The notes beneath the pieces were generated by a model. That model did not search any database. It was not told the DNA's origin and saw only the letters and a list, made by a program, of their open reading frames with translations. DNA of 54,079 nucleotides from Lachnospiraceae bacterium UBA938 (GTDB lineage: Bacteria; Bacillota; Clostridia; Lachnospirales; Lachnospiraceae), in the NCBI GenBank assembly GCA_002293475.1, contig DBDG01000041.1, positions 1 through 54,079 of the forward strand. The letters run 5' to 3'. A program made the position numbers and the translations under genes. This document shows, in pieces, positions 21,455 to 29,492 of the stretch. Positions within the stretch are counted from its first letter, which is position 1. Every line of letters starts with the position of its first letter.

Positions 21455-22537
21455 TTATTCTGTTATTACGCTACTGTTTTCTGCCTCGATTTGGTAAAAT
21501 ATCTCAGCTGACGGAGAATCGCGGTCTAGGATGATAGTATTCTGATTATTGTTCTGGTAGGCCAGCTTGGCGGCTTCTAGGCTGCGCATGAATTCATAGA
21601 ACTCGCTTTTGCCGGCATCGTTGTATGTCGTCGATAAGATCCGCATATATTCCGCTTCGCCGGCGGCGATGATCTCGGCGGCATCCGCCTTGGCCTGCGA
21701 GAGCATGATGCTGACTTCCCGATCTGCCGTGTTACGGATGATCTGCGCCTGAGACTCACCTTCCGATGTATACATGGTCTTGACTTTCTCCCGTTCGGAG
21801 ATCATCCGGTTGTAGACGGCATCTTTATTGCTGTCCGGGAGGTCGAGCGCCTTTACCTCCACCTTGATGATTTCAATGCCGTAATCGCTGATGTCAATCA
21901 GATTGGAAGCAATCTCATCCGTCAGGGACTTGATTTCTATGGTCGTGTCTGTTTCCGTTACGGCTTCCTCATCCTCCGCAAGCAGTTCTATTTCCGGTAT
22001 CACTTCCACCTGGGTGACATTGATCTTGCCGTCACGCGATACGATGACCTCTTCCTGGGTCATGCTGGAAATAGTGTTTTTGATGGCATTGTAGACCACC
22101 GTGTCGATACGGCCCTCGGCATTGACCTTTACGCCGCTGAGGGTCTGGTAATATCTGACCGGATCGGTAATATGCCACAGGATATAGCTGTCAACGATCA
22201 TCGTCTTTTTATCGGATGTGATGACTTCTGACTTGGCAAGATCATAGAACAGGATGTTCTTTTCCCGCGTTTCTACGGTCTGGATAAACGGTATCTTGAA
22301 GGACAGGCCGGGCTCGTCAACTACCTTGACGATCTCGGCAAACTGCAGGATCATGCTGTATTCGTTCTGGTTCGTCACGACGGCGGAAGAAGCAAACAAA
22401 AAGATGCCGAGAACCAGTATAATGCCGAGGATATCCGAAAATCTCAGGCCTCTCCTAGGTTTTTTGCCCTTTTTTTTCTGTTCCGGGCTGTCCCATATGT
22501 TCTTTATATTGTCATTGTTGTTAATATTGCTATCCAT
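21455..22537 (-). CDS. hflC: HflC-like membrane-anchored SPFH protein
   Basis: 360 residues: a basic N-terminus (KKKGKKPRRG), one membrane span (ILGIILVLGIFLFASSAVV), then the SPFH/Band 7 domain starting at QNEYSMILQFAEIVKVVDEPG and a helical C-terminus with the family motif SQAQIIRNTADREVSIMLSQ. HflC pairs with HflK in a membrane ring that in E. coli surrounds the FtsH protease. About 60 residues between the SPFH domain and the helix (LLAEDEEAVTETDTTIEI) are longer than in E. coli. Twelve bases separate it from hflK and from leuS. Confidence 0.92.
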   Translation of the reverse strand: MDSNINNNDNIKNIWDSPEQKKKGKKPRRGLRFSDILGIILVLGIFLFASSAVVTNQNEYSMILQFAEIVKVVDEPGLSFKIPFIQTVETREKNILFYDLAKSEVITSDKKTMIVDSYILWHITDPVRYYQTLSGVKVNAEGRIDTVVYNAIKNTISSMTQEEVIVSRDGKINVTQVEVIPEIELLAEDEEAVTETDTTIEIKSLTDEIASNLIDISDYGIEIIKVEVKALDLPDSNKDAVYNRMISEREKVKTMYTSEGESQAQIIRNTADREVSIMLSQAKADAAEIIAAGEAEYMRILSTTYNDAGKSEFYEFMRSLEAAKLAYQNNNQNTIILDRDSPSAEIFYQIEAENSSVITE

Positions 22538-22549
22538 GCTTACACCTCC

Positions 22550-23461
22550 TTATTCCGTAAATGAATCCAATGGCAGAATCGTCTGGGTATTGCCCTCTTC
22601 GTCCAAGATGATGACTTTCATATTCGGCAAGATGAGTTCCATTGCTTCATAAAACATCCTCCTTTTGGTCATGTCGGGGTACTTCAGATATTCTTCATAC
22701 ATGGCATTGAACTGCGAAACTTGCGCATTGGCATCAGCAATCCGCTGTGCCTTCGTCGATTCGGCCTCCTGGATAGTCTTATCGACATTGGCCCGGGCTT
22801 CAGGAATAATACCGTTGACGTATTCATTGGCTTTGTTGATGAATTCATCCATGTTCTGCCGGGCATCCTCGACACCCTTGAAAGCAATCTTGATCTCTTC
22901 CGTAGGCGGTTCCGCATCCTGAATGGTAACATTCCTGATCAGCAGGCCGATCTCCAGATCGTTGATCTTTTCATACAGCATGTCTTTGATATTGGTCTGT
23001 ATCTCATTCTTCCCGACGGTCAGGACGGCATCAATCGGATAGGATGCGATAACCGTGCGGATACAGTTCTGGGCGATATTCTTCATCACCAGCACCGGAT
23101 CTTCCGAGGAATATAGGTATTTCAGCGGATCGGATACCTGATAGATAATATTAAAGTCGACGTTGACAAAATTTAGGTCAGATGTGATCATGACCGACTC
23201 ATCTTCCACTATGGCATCAGTCTGGGCATCGTAACCGATCGTTATCTCCTTGGTCGTCGTATCAACCTTCTGAACCCTCTGCACCAGCGGAATCTTGAAC
23301 TTAATTCCGGGCTCCGAGACAACGGACGGTTCCCCAAATGTCGTCACGACAGCCGCATGCTGGGTATCCAGTGTGTAAAAGCCGCCGGTCAATAAGATTA
23401 TGACAAAAATTCCCAGAACAGTCAGCCATATCATAAGTCTTACATTTTTAAAGATTTTCAT
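22550..23461 (-). CDS. hflK: HflK-like membrane-anchored SPFH protein
   Basis: 303 residues: membrane span near 9-28 (MIWLTVLGIFVIILLTGGFY), SPFH domain from TQHAAVVTTFGEPSVVSEPG, and the HflK signature region VTIQDAEPPTEEIKIAF, followed by a helical tail. It is shorter than E. coli HflK because it lacks the Gly/Pro-rich cytoplasmic N-terminus. It forms the HflKC complex with the next gene product. ATG with AAAGGAG. No ftsH is nearby, so partnership with FtsH is assumed from the family. Confidence 0.9.
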   Translation of the reverse strand: MKIFKNVRLMIWLTVLGIFVIILLTGGFYTLDTQHAAVVTTFGEPSVVSEPGIKFKIPLVQRVQKVDTTTKEITIGYDAQTDAIVEDESVMITSDLNFVNVDFNIIYQVSDPLKYLYSSEDPVLVMKNIAQNCIRTVIASYPIDAVLTVGKNEIQTNIKDMLYEKINDLEIGLLIRNVTIQDAEPPTEEIKIAFKGVEDARQNMDEFINKANEYVNGIIPEARANVDKTIQEAESTKAQRIADANAQVSQFNAMYEEYLKYPDMTKRRMFYEAMELILPNMKVIILDEEGNTQTILPLDSFTE

Positions 23462-23511
23462 TTGACTCTCCTTTACTTAAGCCAGCGCATTACCGCTGAA
23501 TATTCTATATT

Positions 23512-23534
23512 ATTATATTGTGTCACGATACACA
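23512..23534 (-). promoter_or_regulatory. hflK promoter with a palindromic operator-like site
   Basis: On the minus strand a TATAAT (23517-23512) is immediately preceded by TGTGTATCGTGACACA (23534-23519), an imperfect 16-bp palindrome of the form TGTGTnnCGnnACACA. No good -35 is visible at 17 bases, so this promoter may need an activator, or the palindrome may bind a repressor. Confidence 0.4.
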
Positions 23535-23598
23535 CGTATTCATATTAGCATAGGAAGAGCAACAAATAAAGACATTATAGAAATAATTTACTATAAAT

Positions 23599-23690
23599 AA
23601 AAGGGGAGCGGTCTCAAACCATCGCTCTGCCTCCTGAAGCCCCATTCCCCTTAAGGCCATACAGATCGATTCCTGTTTGAGTACCGCTCC
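23599..23690 (-). ncRNA. Large structured element with U-tract, possible small RNA or terminator
   Basis: GGAGCGGTCTCAAAC (23605-23619) pairs with GTTTGAG-ACCGCTCC (23675-23690) over 15 bp with one bulged base. The loop can extend the stem through ATCG/CGAT and TCTG/CAGA. On the minus strand the structure is followed by CCTTTTATTTATAG, as at the end of a transcript. It lies between agrB and hflK, both on that strand. It may be an elaborate terminator for agr, a small RNA, or a short mobile repeat. The rest of 23691-23889 holds only small hairpins (CCTATATG/CATATAGG near 23837-23873, GCCGGC/GCCGGC near 23875-23890). Confidence 0.5.
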
Positions 23691-23889
23691 TGATATCCGT
23701 ATATGCCACTCCAACTACGTTGGCAAACTGTTTGTGACATATACCACATTTTGGCAGGCCGTCTAGAACGATTTACCAAAATGTATTACAAATTGGGATA
23801 ATTGTCATAGTTAAGAGTTGTCCCCGGATTGCCTATATGCAACGTCCCTAAGGCGTTACATATAGGTCTCCGGTGCCGGCAAGCCGGCT

Positions 23890-24489
23890 TCACTGGGTCT
23901 GGTGTCGTAATCTGACAAGATATCGGTTCTTAATCTTGCCAATAATCAGCATCAGCGACATTACTAAGTGGGTAAGCATCAGCATGAAGCTGGCTTCCTG
24001 CCACTTAAGCAGGTGTGAAAATATGGCAATGGATACTTCCGCTAACAATATCACATATGTATATTTTCTGTACTTCTGCGTTTCTTGCTTGTCCAGCGGC
24101 TTGTTTTGGTCTTCCACGGGGGAAAGCAGAATAATTACCGTACCTGCCGTTAATTCCCCTAGTAAGCAAAACACTGTTAAGTCGGCTATAAACAGATATT
24201 TCCCGATAATACATACTGCGATTAACGTTATTGCCGAAAATACCATACAACGGCTACTGCTATCTGCATGATACCCTCCCGCATATATCCGCAGCGGGAT
24301 GTAAGCAATCAAAAATACAAATAGGCTGGGATAGCGAAAAACCGCTGCTATAATGCATGTGATCAGTATATTGATTATTTCGCCGATCATCACAAAATAT
24401 GAATACTCATAAATACTTCTGTCCTTGTCGAGTATGATATTTTTTGCTATCTGCCATTGAACCAACTTTTGAGACAGGCTTTCAATCAT
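23890..24489 (-). CDS. agrB: AgrB-like autoinducer processing protease
   Basis: A 199-residue membrane protein. AgrB cuts the C-terminal tail from the AgrD precursor and forms the thiolactone ring. The family core RIYAGGYHADSSSRC gives the catalytic H74 and C81. Four to five hydrophobic spans follow (VFLIAYIPL, ITLIAVCIIGKYLFIADL and others). Its start overlaps the agrD stop as TAATG, so the two are made in step. Last gene of the agr run. ATG start without a strong Shine-Dalgarno, consistent with coupling. Confidence 0.93.
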   Translation of the reverse strand: MIESLSQKLVQWQIAKNIILDKDRSIYEYSYFVMIGEIINILITCIIAAVFRYPSLFVFLIAYIPLRIYAGGYHADSSSRCMVFSAITLIAVCIIGKYLFIADLTVFCLLGELTAGTVIILLSPVEDQNKPLDKQETQKYRKYTYVILLAEVSIAIFSHLLKWQEASFMLMLTHLVMSLMLIIGKIKNRYLVRLRHQTQ

Positions 24490-24641
24490 TACTTGTTACT
24501 ATTGAATGTTGCTAATCCTGCAGGCACTTTAGGCTGATGGTGAATAAATAAGCATGCACTGTTTGCGGATTGTTTCGCTGCTGCTATGGCCACTGCATTC
24601 AGCATTGAAATTCCCTTGCTTGTAATACTCGCTTTTTTCAT
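24489..24641 (-). CDS. agrD: AgrD-like cyclic peptide autoinducer precursor
   Basis: 50 residues from ATG 24641, with GGAGG at 24653-24649. The N-terminal amphipathic part (KKASITSKGISMLNAVAIAA) is followed by NSACLFIH and HQPKVPAGL. This lines up with staphylococcal AgrD, where the core CDFIM is followed by DEPKVP. By that alignment the signal ends at His, giving a five-residue thiolactone ring Cys-Leu-Phe-Ile-His with a short N-terminal tail. The exact N-terminal cut cannot be read from sequence. The start was chosen by the ribosome site; an upstream in-frame ATG at 24692 lacks one. Confidence 0.9.
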   Translation of the reverse strand: MKKASITSKGISMLNAVAIAAAKQSANSACLFIHHQPKVPAGLATFNSNK

Positions 24642-24849
24642 TTTCTTTCCTCCGTTTCCTTTAAAATACCTTCCTATCAAATCATAACCCATTTCTTTTT
24701 AAATTTCCATATGATTCCAAAAATAGACATTTTAAAACCAAAATTTTCACAAAAAAATAAAAAACGTCGTTGACTGACATTTTTTATTGCAGATTTATAC
24801 ATTTTTATTCTAGTAAAATAAATCGCATTGCGCGCTTTTTCCCATTTCC
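24642..24849. other. AT-rich intergenic region between agrC and agrD
   Basis: The 208 bases between agrC and agrD are very AT-rich. The minus strand shows AAAATGTC twice, about 46 bases apart, and a possible -10 (TATGAT). A separate agrDB promoter responding to AgrA is plausible, but I find no clear pair of LytTR boxes and no convincing terminator for agrC. Confidence 0.3.
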
Positions 24850-26163
24850 TTAAATTTCAATACATGAGAGACAAAGGTTCACGAAAAACATCTCTCCTTC
24901 AATAGCCGTACTGAGCATACCGCCATATTTTTCCGTAAGTTCTTTAATCCTCTTAGTACCGACACCATGCATCTGCTTGTCTTCCTTGCTGGTCAAGAAA
25001 TTACCTTCAAAAACAAGGGGGACCTCATGGTAGGTATTCTGGACCATGATTACCAGATAATTAGGACTACCCATAAACATCCGGATAATAATTTTCTTGT
25101 TATTCTCACACTTGGCGGCTGCTTCTATCGCATTATCAAGGATATTGCCAATTATGGATATCTTGTCAAGATCGTCAATAAAATGAAAGTTTATTGTTTT
25201 ATCGATATCTACCGACACATCAATATGCTGCATCATGGCATTGCTGATCCTGTCCTCCAGCAGGCCGTTTAGGATGCTATCATTGCAATAAAGCTTTTTC
25301 TGAATGGCATGCAGGCTGTTTTGATGCTTGTCCAGCAATTCCAAGGCCTTGTCGCCCTCATTGTTTTTTACTAGGCTGGATATAGTGCCTAAGATAATAT
25401 TCATATCATGGATATATTTAAGATGCTCTCTGTTGACTTTTTCCAGTGCGTCATAATGCTTTCTTTCCACCGCCGCCTTAGCAAAATCAACATCCTGTTC
25501 TCTTTTTCTGGTCATGACTGTCGAAAATCTTTCGATCAAATGATAAACAAAAATATTAGCAAAGAGAAGCAGCGCACTACCACAACCGAGAGCAACCCGT
25601 TGCACAATGATCATATCTTCAAAAAAGTCAAATTTAATGATTCCGTATAATATTGACAGCGTAGAAAGCGGCAATATAAAAAATCCGCCTAGCATTTCTC
25701 TAATCGGTTCGTTTTTATTTTTCCTGCTGAAGTATTGGATAGCCTTCAAAATAGCAAAAACAATTATTTTTTCGATGGTAATAATAAGGCAGAACTGATA
25801 GGAAAAATCGGCTCCGATATGACTGCTTTCGTGATAAATTATGCTATAAACCAATTCGCCCAGAACTTCTGAGCAAATTCCTATCATAAAAAAGAATACC
25901 GTGACAATCAGTGCCGAAATACTGCTGACTTTAAATAGTATTTTACAATAAACAGTTATTAAAACTATCCCGCCGAAGAAATTCAGCAAGGGGATCTCTA
26001 AATAGTTGATGCCGAATACCAGTAAGCCTAATATTACTGCCGCCGCCAGCCTAGCCCTTTTGCCTACTTCTTTTGACTCAAATGTAAAACGGAATAAATC
26101 GCTGACCATGTATACTTCGAAGGCACAAACAATTATTTTAGCAAGATAAAATAAATAATCCAT
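24850..26163 (-). CDS. agrC: AgrC-like sensor histidine kinase (GHKL type)
   Basis: A 437-residue protein. Residues 1-210 form six or so hydrophobic spans, as in AgrC peptide receptors. The phosphorylated histidine is H252 in KYIHDMNIILG, within a helix that should form the dimer. The ATP-binding GHKL domain follows: N-box NILDNAIEAAAK, and MHGVGTKRIKEL as the glycine-rich box. It should sense the peptide from agrD-agrB and phosphorylate AgrA. It starts at ATG with AAGGAG, 12 bases after agrA. Confidence 0.92.
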   Translation of the reverse strand: MDYLFYLAKIIVCAFEVYMVSDLFRFTFESKEVGKRARLAAAVILGLLVFGINYLEIPLLNFFGGIVLITVYCKILFKVSSISALIVTVFFFMIGICSEVLGELVYSIIYHESSHIGADFSYQFCLIITIEKIIVFAILKAIQYFSRKNKNEPIREMLGGFFILPLSTLSILYGIIKFDFFEDMIIVQRVALGCGSALLLFANIFVYHLIERFSTVMTRKREQDVDFAKAAVERKHYDALEKVNREHLKYIHDMNIILGTISSLVKNNEGDKALELLDKHQNSLHAIQKKLYCNDSILNGLLEDRISNAMMQHIDVSVDIDKTINFHFIDDLDKISIIGNILDNAIEAAAKCENNKKIIIRMFMGSPNYLVIMVQNTYHEVPLVFEGNFLTSKEDKQMHGVGTKRIKELTEKYGGMLSTAIEGEMFFVNLCLSCIEI

Positions 26164-26175
26164 ATCGACTCCTTA

Positions 26176-26943
26176 TCATTGTATAATGTTACGGTGAATA
26201 AGATAGTCTTCAAAGTGTCTTGAAAAAACCGGATCTTTTGACCGTGAACAGTTAAGCTCCATATCATCAACCAACTTAAGGATGTTTTTTTCTTTGCGGA
26301 TAATATACTTAAAATTTACGATATAACTATGATGGGCATATTCAAATCCATAACATTCGATTTCTTCTTTGATTTCATGGAGACGTTTGTTACATATGAT
26401 TTCCGTTAAATCTTTTTCGTTCTCACGTTCCAGTTTCAGCAGTTCGGCTTCATCCTTCGTAATACGCAGCTTGGTCTTCTTATTATGGATGGCCGCATAG
26501 ATGATCTGATCAATCCTTACCCTGACGATCTGGCCGTTATGCTGGGCATCCAGATAGGGGATCCGGGCTGAGCGGCGCATTTCATCCAGACATTCGCGGA
26601 TATCATGGTACAGGGTTTCATCAGGCAATTGCTTTATCAGGTAGCGAAATGGCCTAGCCTTAAAATTATCTGCCGTCGGCTGCATATAACCGGAGCAGAA
26701 TACGATGATTACGTTGTCATTATTTTTGCGTAGCGAAATGGCCGTCTGGATTCCGTCCAGTTCCGGCATCTGCATATCAATAAAAACCATATCGTGCTGC
26801 CTAGTATGATCTGCCAGTAATTCTGTTCCCGAACTGTATTCATAAAACAGTAATTCATCGGCAGCGCTGTCCACTGACGTAACACAGTTTTTTATTTTTC
26901 TGATGTCTTCCTGGCTATCGTCACATATTCCGATGCTATACAT
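26176..26943 (-). CDS. agrA: AgrA-like LytTR response regulator
   Basis: A 255-residue protein with a receiver domain 1-125: acidic pair D8/D9 and phosphorylation site D56 in FIDMQMPELDG. A LytTR DNA-binding domain occupies about 145-250. LytTR regulators such as AgrA bind paired ACnGTT-like boxes to switch on agr and target genes. It is first in the locus, unlike staphylococci, where the order is B-D-C-A. ATG with GAGGA. Confidence 0.92.
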   Translation of the reverse strand: MYSIGICDDSQEDIRKIKNCVTSVDSAADELLFYEYSSGTELLADHTRQHDMVFIDMQMPELDGIQTAISLRKNNDNVIIVFCSGYMQPTADNFKARPFRYLIKQLPDETLYHDIRECLDEMRRSARIPYLDAQHNGQIVRVRIDQIIYAAIHNKKTKLRITKDEAELLKLERENEKDLTEIICNKRLHEIKEEIECYGFEYAHHSYIVNFKYIIRKEKNILKLVDDMELNCSRSKDPVFSRHFEDYLIHRNIIQ

Positions 26944-26979
26944 ATGATTTCCTCATTAGTAAGTATCACTATAAGACTA

Positions 26980-27008
26980 ATATTACCAAATTTTACCAAT
27001 TTTTGCAA
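26980..27008 (-). promoter_or_regulatory. Promoter of the agr locus
   Basis: Minus strand TTGCAA (27008-27003), 17-base spacer, TAATAT (26985-26980), about 37 bases before the agrA start. The spacer contains TTGGTAA twice, 10 bases apart, a possible regulator contact. Confidence 0.55.
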
Positions 27009-27052
27009 TATGCTATGTTATTAGATATATACCTGTTACAATGTTACATCAT

Positions 27053-27093
27053 AAAAACAGAGCGCCGATGTATTGTCAATACATGACGCTCTG
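27053..27093 (-). terminator. Terminator of the EF-G-like gene
   Basis: CAGAGCG-tc-ATGTATTG pairs with CAATACAT-cg-GCGCTCTG, then TTTTTATG on the minus strand. A long stem with U-tract, 52 bases after the stop codon, separating this gene from agr. Confidence 0.9.
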
Positions 27094-27144
27094 TCCGTTA
27101 GCAATATTGTAATATATACTCTGTTCTTCTTCCTGTTCTTTTTC

Positions 27145-29235
27145 CTATTCTTCTTCGTTTTCGCCGAGGCTGTTTGCTCTTGCCGCGACTTCTTTTTCCT
27201 GGACATCGCTGGGGGCCTGCTCGTAGCGGGCAAACTGATATTCATATTCCCCGCGGCCGCCGGTCATGGAACGGAGGTCGGTACAGTAGCCGTAGACACC
27301 GGTCATCGGCATGTCGGCTTCAATGACCTGCTTGCCGTTGGCCGTGGGATTCATGCCGAGCACGCGGCCTCTCCGCTTGTTCAAGTCGCCCATGACATCG
27401 CCGGTATAGGCATCCGGAACCGTGACCTTCAGTGATATGATCGGCTCAAGCAGGATCGGACCGGCTTCCATAAAACCTTTTTTGAAAGCCTGGATGGAGG
27501 CCATCTTAAAGGCCATTTCCGACGAGTCTACCGGATGGTAGGAACCGTCATACAGTACTGCCTTTACGCCAACAACGGGATAGCCGGCCATCGGTCCTTT
27601 GAGTACGGAATCCTGAAGACCCTTATCGACTGCCGGATAATAATTCTTGGGAACGGTGCCGCCGACGACGGTCTGTTCAAAGACATAAGGCATCTCCATA
27701 TCACCGGAAGGCTCAAATGTCATTTTAACATGACCGTACTGACCGTGCCCACCGGACTGTTTCTTGTATTTGGACTCGACATCGGATTTCTTTTTAATGG
27801 TCTCGCGGAAAGCCACTTTGGGCTGGACCAAGTCGATATCTACTTTATATTCATTTTTCAGGCGGCTGGTGATGACCTCCAGATGCATGTCGCCCATGCC
27901 GTAAAGCAAGGTCTGGCGGTTCTCCGCATCGTTCACGATCTTGATCGTCAGATCCTCGGCCGCCATCTTCTGTAAGGCCTGGGATATTTTATCAATGTCG
28001 CCTTTGTTCTTCGGGATGTAGCGTTTATAAGTATAAGGAACGGATATTTCCCAGCGGCCGTATTTTACCGGTGCCGCCTTGGTTGCCAGGCTGTCGCCGG
28101 TCTTGGCTCCTGTCAGCTTGGCGAGGGCACCGATGTCGCCGGCGTGGAGCTCTTTCACTTCAAGAGGCTTATTGCCCTGCAGGACATATAACTTGCCGAC
28201 CTTCTCTTCAATATCCTGATCGACATTGTAGATCAGCTCATCTGACTTAAAGACTCCGGAATTGACTTTGATCATCGAGTATTTGCCGATGAAAGGATCC
28301 ACGATGGTCTTCCAGACATATGCGGATTTGGCTTTGGAAAAGTCGTGGTTAGCCGCAAATATCTTATTGGTCTTCATATCAATGCCGGCCACCTCGCGGT
28401 TCTCCGGGCTAGGCATGTATTTGACGATGTCTTCCAGCAGCGTGTAAACCCCTTGGCATAAGGTGCTGGAGCCCATGGTCATCGGTACGATCGTCCCGTC
28501 GTTGACATTGGTCCGCATAGCGGCACGTATCTCCGCATCGGAGAAGGTCTCGCCGCCGAAGAAGCGTTCCATGAACTCTTCGCTGGTTTCGGCAACGGTT
28601 TCCATCAGAGTGTCTTTGTATGTCCGTAGGTTGTCCATGCTGTAATCGGGGATGTCACATTCCACGACGTCTTTTCCCTGCCACTTATGGGCGGTTTCGG
28701 CAATTACGTTGACATAGCCGACTAGTTTTTCATTTTCGCGGATCGGGAAATGGAAAGGTGCCATCTTCTTTCCGTACAGGTCCGTCATCTCTTCTACTAC
28801 CTGGCGGAAGGTCGCGTTATCGACATCCATATTGCTGACGTATATCATGCGGGGAATCTTGTATTTCTCACAGGCTTCCCAAGCTTTTATTGTTCCCACT
28901 TCGACGCCTGACTTGCCGTTTACGACGATAACGGCGGCACTGGCGGCGCTGAGAGCTTCTTCTGCTTCGCCGACAAAGTCAAAATAGCCTGGGCTATCCA
29001 AGATGTTGATTTTGTGGCCTTGCCATTCGATCGGCACGACTGAGGTATTAATGGAAAACTGTCTTTTCTGTTCTTCTTTGCCGAAATCGCTAACGGTATT
29101 CCCCTCCGTAACTTTCCCCATCCGGGAGGTGATTCCCGCAAGATATGCCATCGCTTCGGTCAGGCTGGTTTTACCGCAGCCGCCATGTCCGAGCAAAACT
29201 ACGTTTCTAATCTTATCAGTGGTGTAAACATTCAT
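27145..29235 (-). CDS. EF-G-like translation factor (FusA2 type)
   Basis: A GTPase of 696 residues with all EF-G domains (domain IV contains SGGHGQYGHVKMTFEP; domain V contains RRGRVLGMN). The start is ATG 29235 with GGAGGA; longer reading into 29466 has no ribosome site. The G1 loop is GHGGCGKT, not the AHIDAGKT of true EF-G, and G4 reads SNMD in place of NKMD. These are traits of the FusA2 paralogues found in Clostridia and mycobacteria. GTP binding may be altered; the function is not settled. It is not next to rpsL/rpsG, so it is not the main EF-G gene. Confidence 0.88.
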   Translation of the reverse strand: MNVYTTDKIRNVVLLGHGGCGKTSLTEAMAYLAGITSRMGKVTEGNTVSDFGKEEQKRQFSINTSVVPIEWQGHKINILDSPGYFDFVGEAEEALSAASAAVIVVNGKSGVEVGTIKAWEACEKYKIPRMIYVSNMDVDNATFRQVVEEMTDLYGKKMAPFHFPIRENEKLVGYVNVIAETAHKWQGKDVVECDIPDYSMDNLRTYKDTLMETVAETSEEFMERFFGGETFSDAEIRAAMRTNVNDGTIVPMTMGSSTLCQGVYTLLEDIVKYMPSPENREVAGIDMKTNKIFAANHDFSKAKSAYVWKTIVDPFIGKYSMIKVNSGVFKSDELIYNVDQDIEEKVGKLYVLQGNKPLEVKELHAGDIGALAKLTGAKTGDSLATKAAPVKYGRWEISVPYTYKRYIPKNKGDIDKISQALQKMAAEDLTIKIVNDAENRQTLLYGMGDMHLEVITSRLKNEYKVDIDLVQPKVAFRETIKKKSDVESKYKKQSGGHGQYGHVKMTFEPSGDMEMPYVFEQTVVGGTVPKNYYPAVDKGLQDSVLKGPMAGYPVVGVKAVLYDGSYHPVDSSEMAFKMASIQAFKKGFMEAGPILLEPIISLKVTVPDAYTGDVMGDLNKRRGRVLGMNPTANGKQVIEADMPMTGVYGYCTDLRSMTGGRGEYEYQFARYEQAPSDVQEKEVAARANSLGENEEE

Positions 29236-29323
29236 AACTAAGTCCTCCGATTCTGCGCTGGTTTTGGTTATTTTATCCGGATCCTGTTGAATAGCTGTCC
29301 CGCCAAAAATTTCCCATGTGTAC

Positions 29324-29352
29324 ATTTTACTAAAAAGTCTGGGAATATACAA
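29324..29352 (-). promoter_or_regulatory. Promoter of the EF-G-like gene
   Basis: Minus strand TTGTAT (29352-29347), 17-base spacer, TAAAAT (29329-29324). It leaves a leader of about 80 bases before the ATG at 29235. Confidence 0.6.
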
Positions 29353-29398
29353 GCGAAATATATGGAATGGGACTGGAAAATATATTGTTAGATTTTCG

Positions 29399-29427
29399 TT
29401 GTGGTTTTGGGTTACGCTTGGTATACT
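29399..29427 (+). promoter_or_regulatory. Promoter of aroF-tyrA
   Basis: TTGTGG (29399-29404), 17-base spacer, TATACT (29422-29427), about 65 bases before the aroF start. It is back to back with the EF-G-like promoter. Confidence 0.6.
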
Positions 29428-29492
29428 GTGATGAAAGGAATGTTTTGGACAAGTGGTCGTCGCCATATGGATATGTGTAGAAAGGAAATATT

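Noticed and set aside
23600..23690. tRNA-like fold in the agrB-hflK gap
   Set aside because: The end stem is 15 bp with a bulge, with no D/T-loop consensus or anticodon arm; it does not fit a tRNA.
23523..23714. 63-codon minus-strand frame between agrB and hflK (begins MEWHIRISGAV)
   Set aside because: It is a read-through of the large hairpin element; its composition follows the inverted repeat, and it has no ribosome site.
29236..29466. N-terminal extension of the EF-G-like protein
   Set aside because: The added 77 residues lack family similarity and cross the predicted promoter; the ATG at 29235 has GGAGGA.
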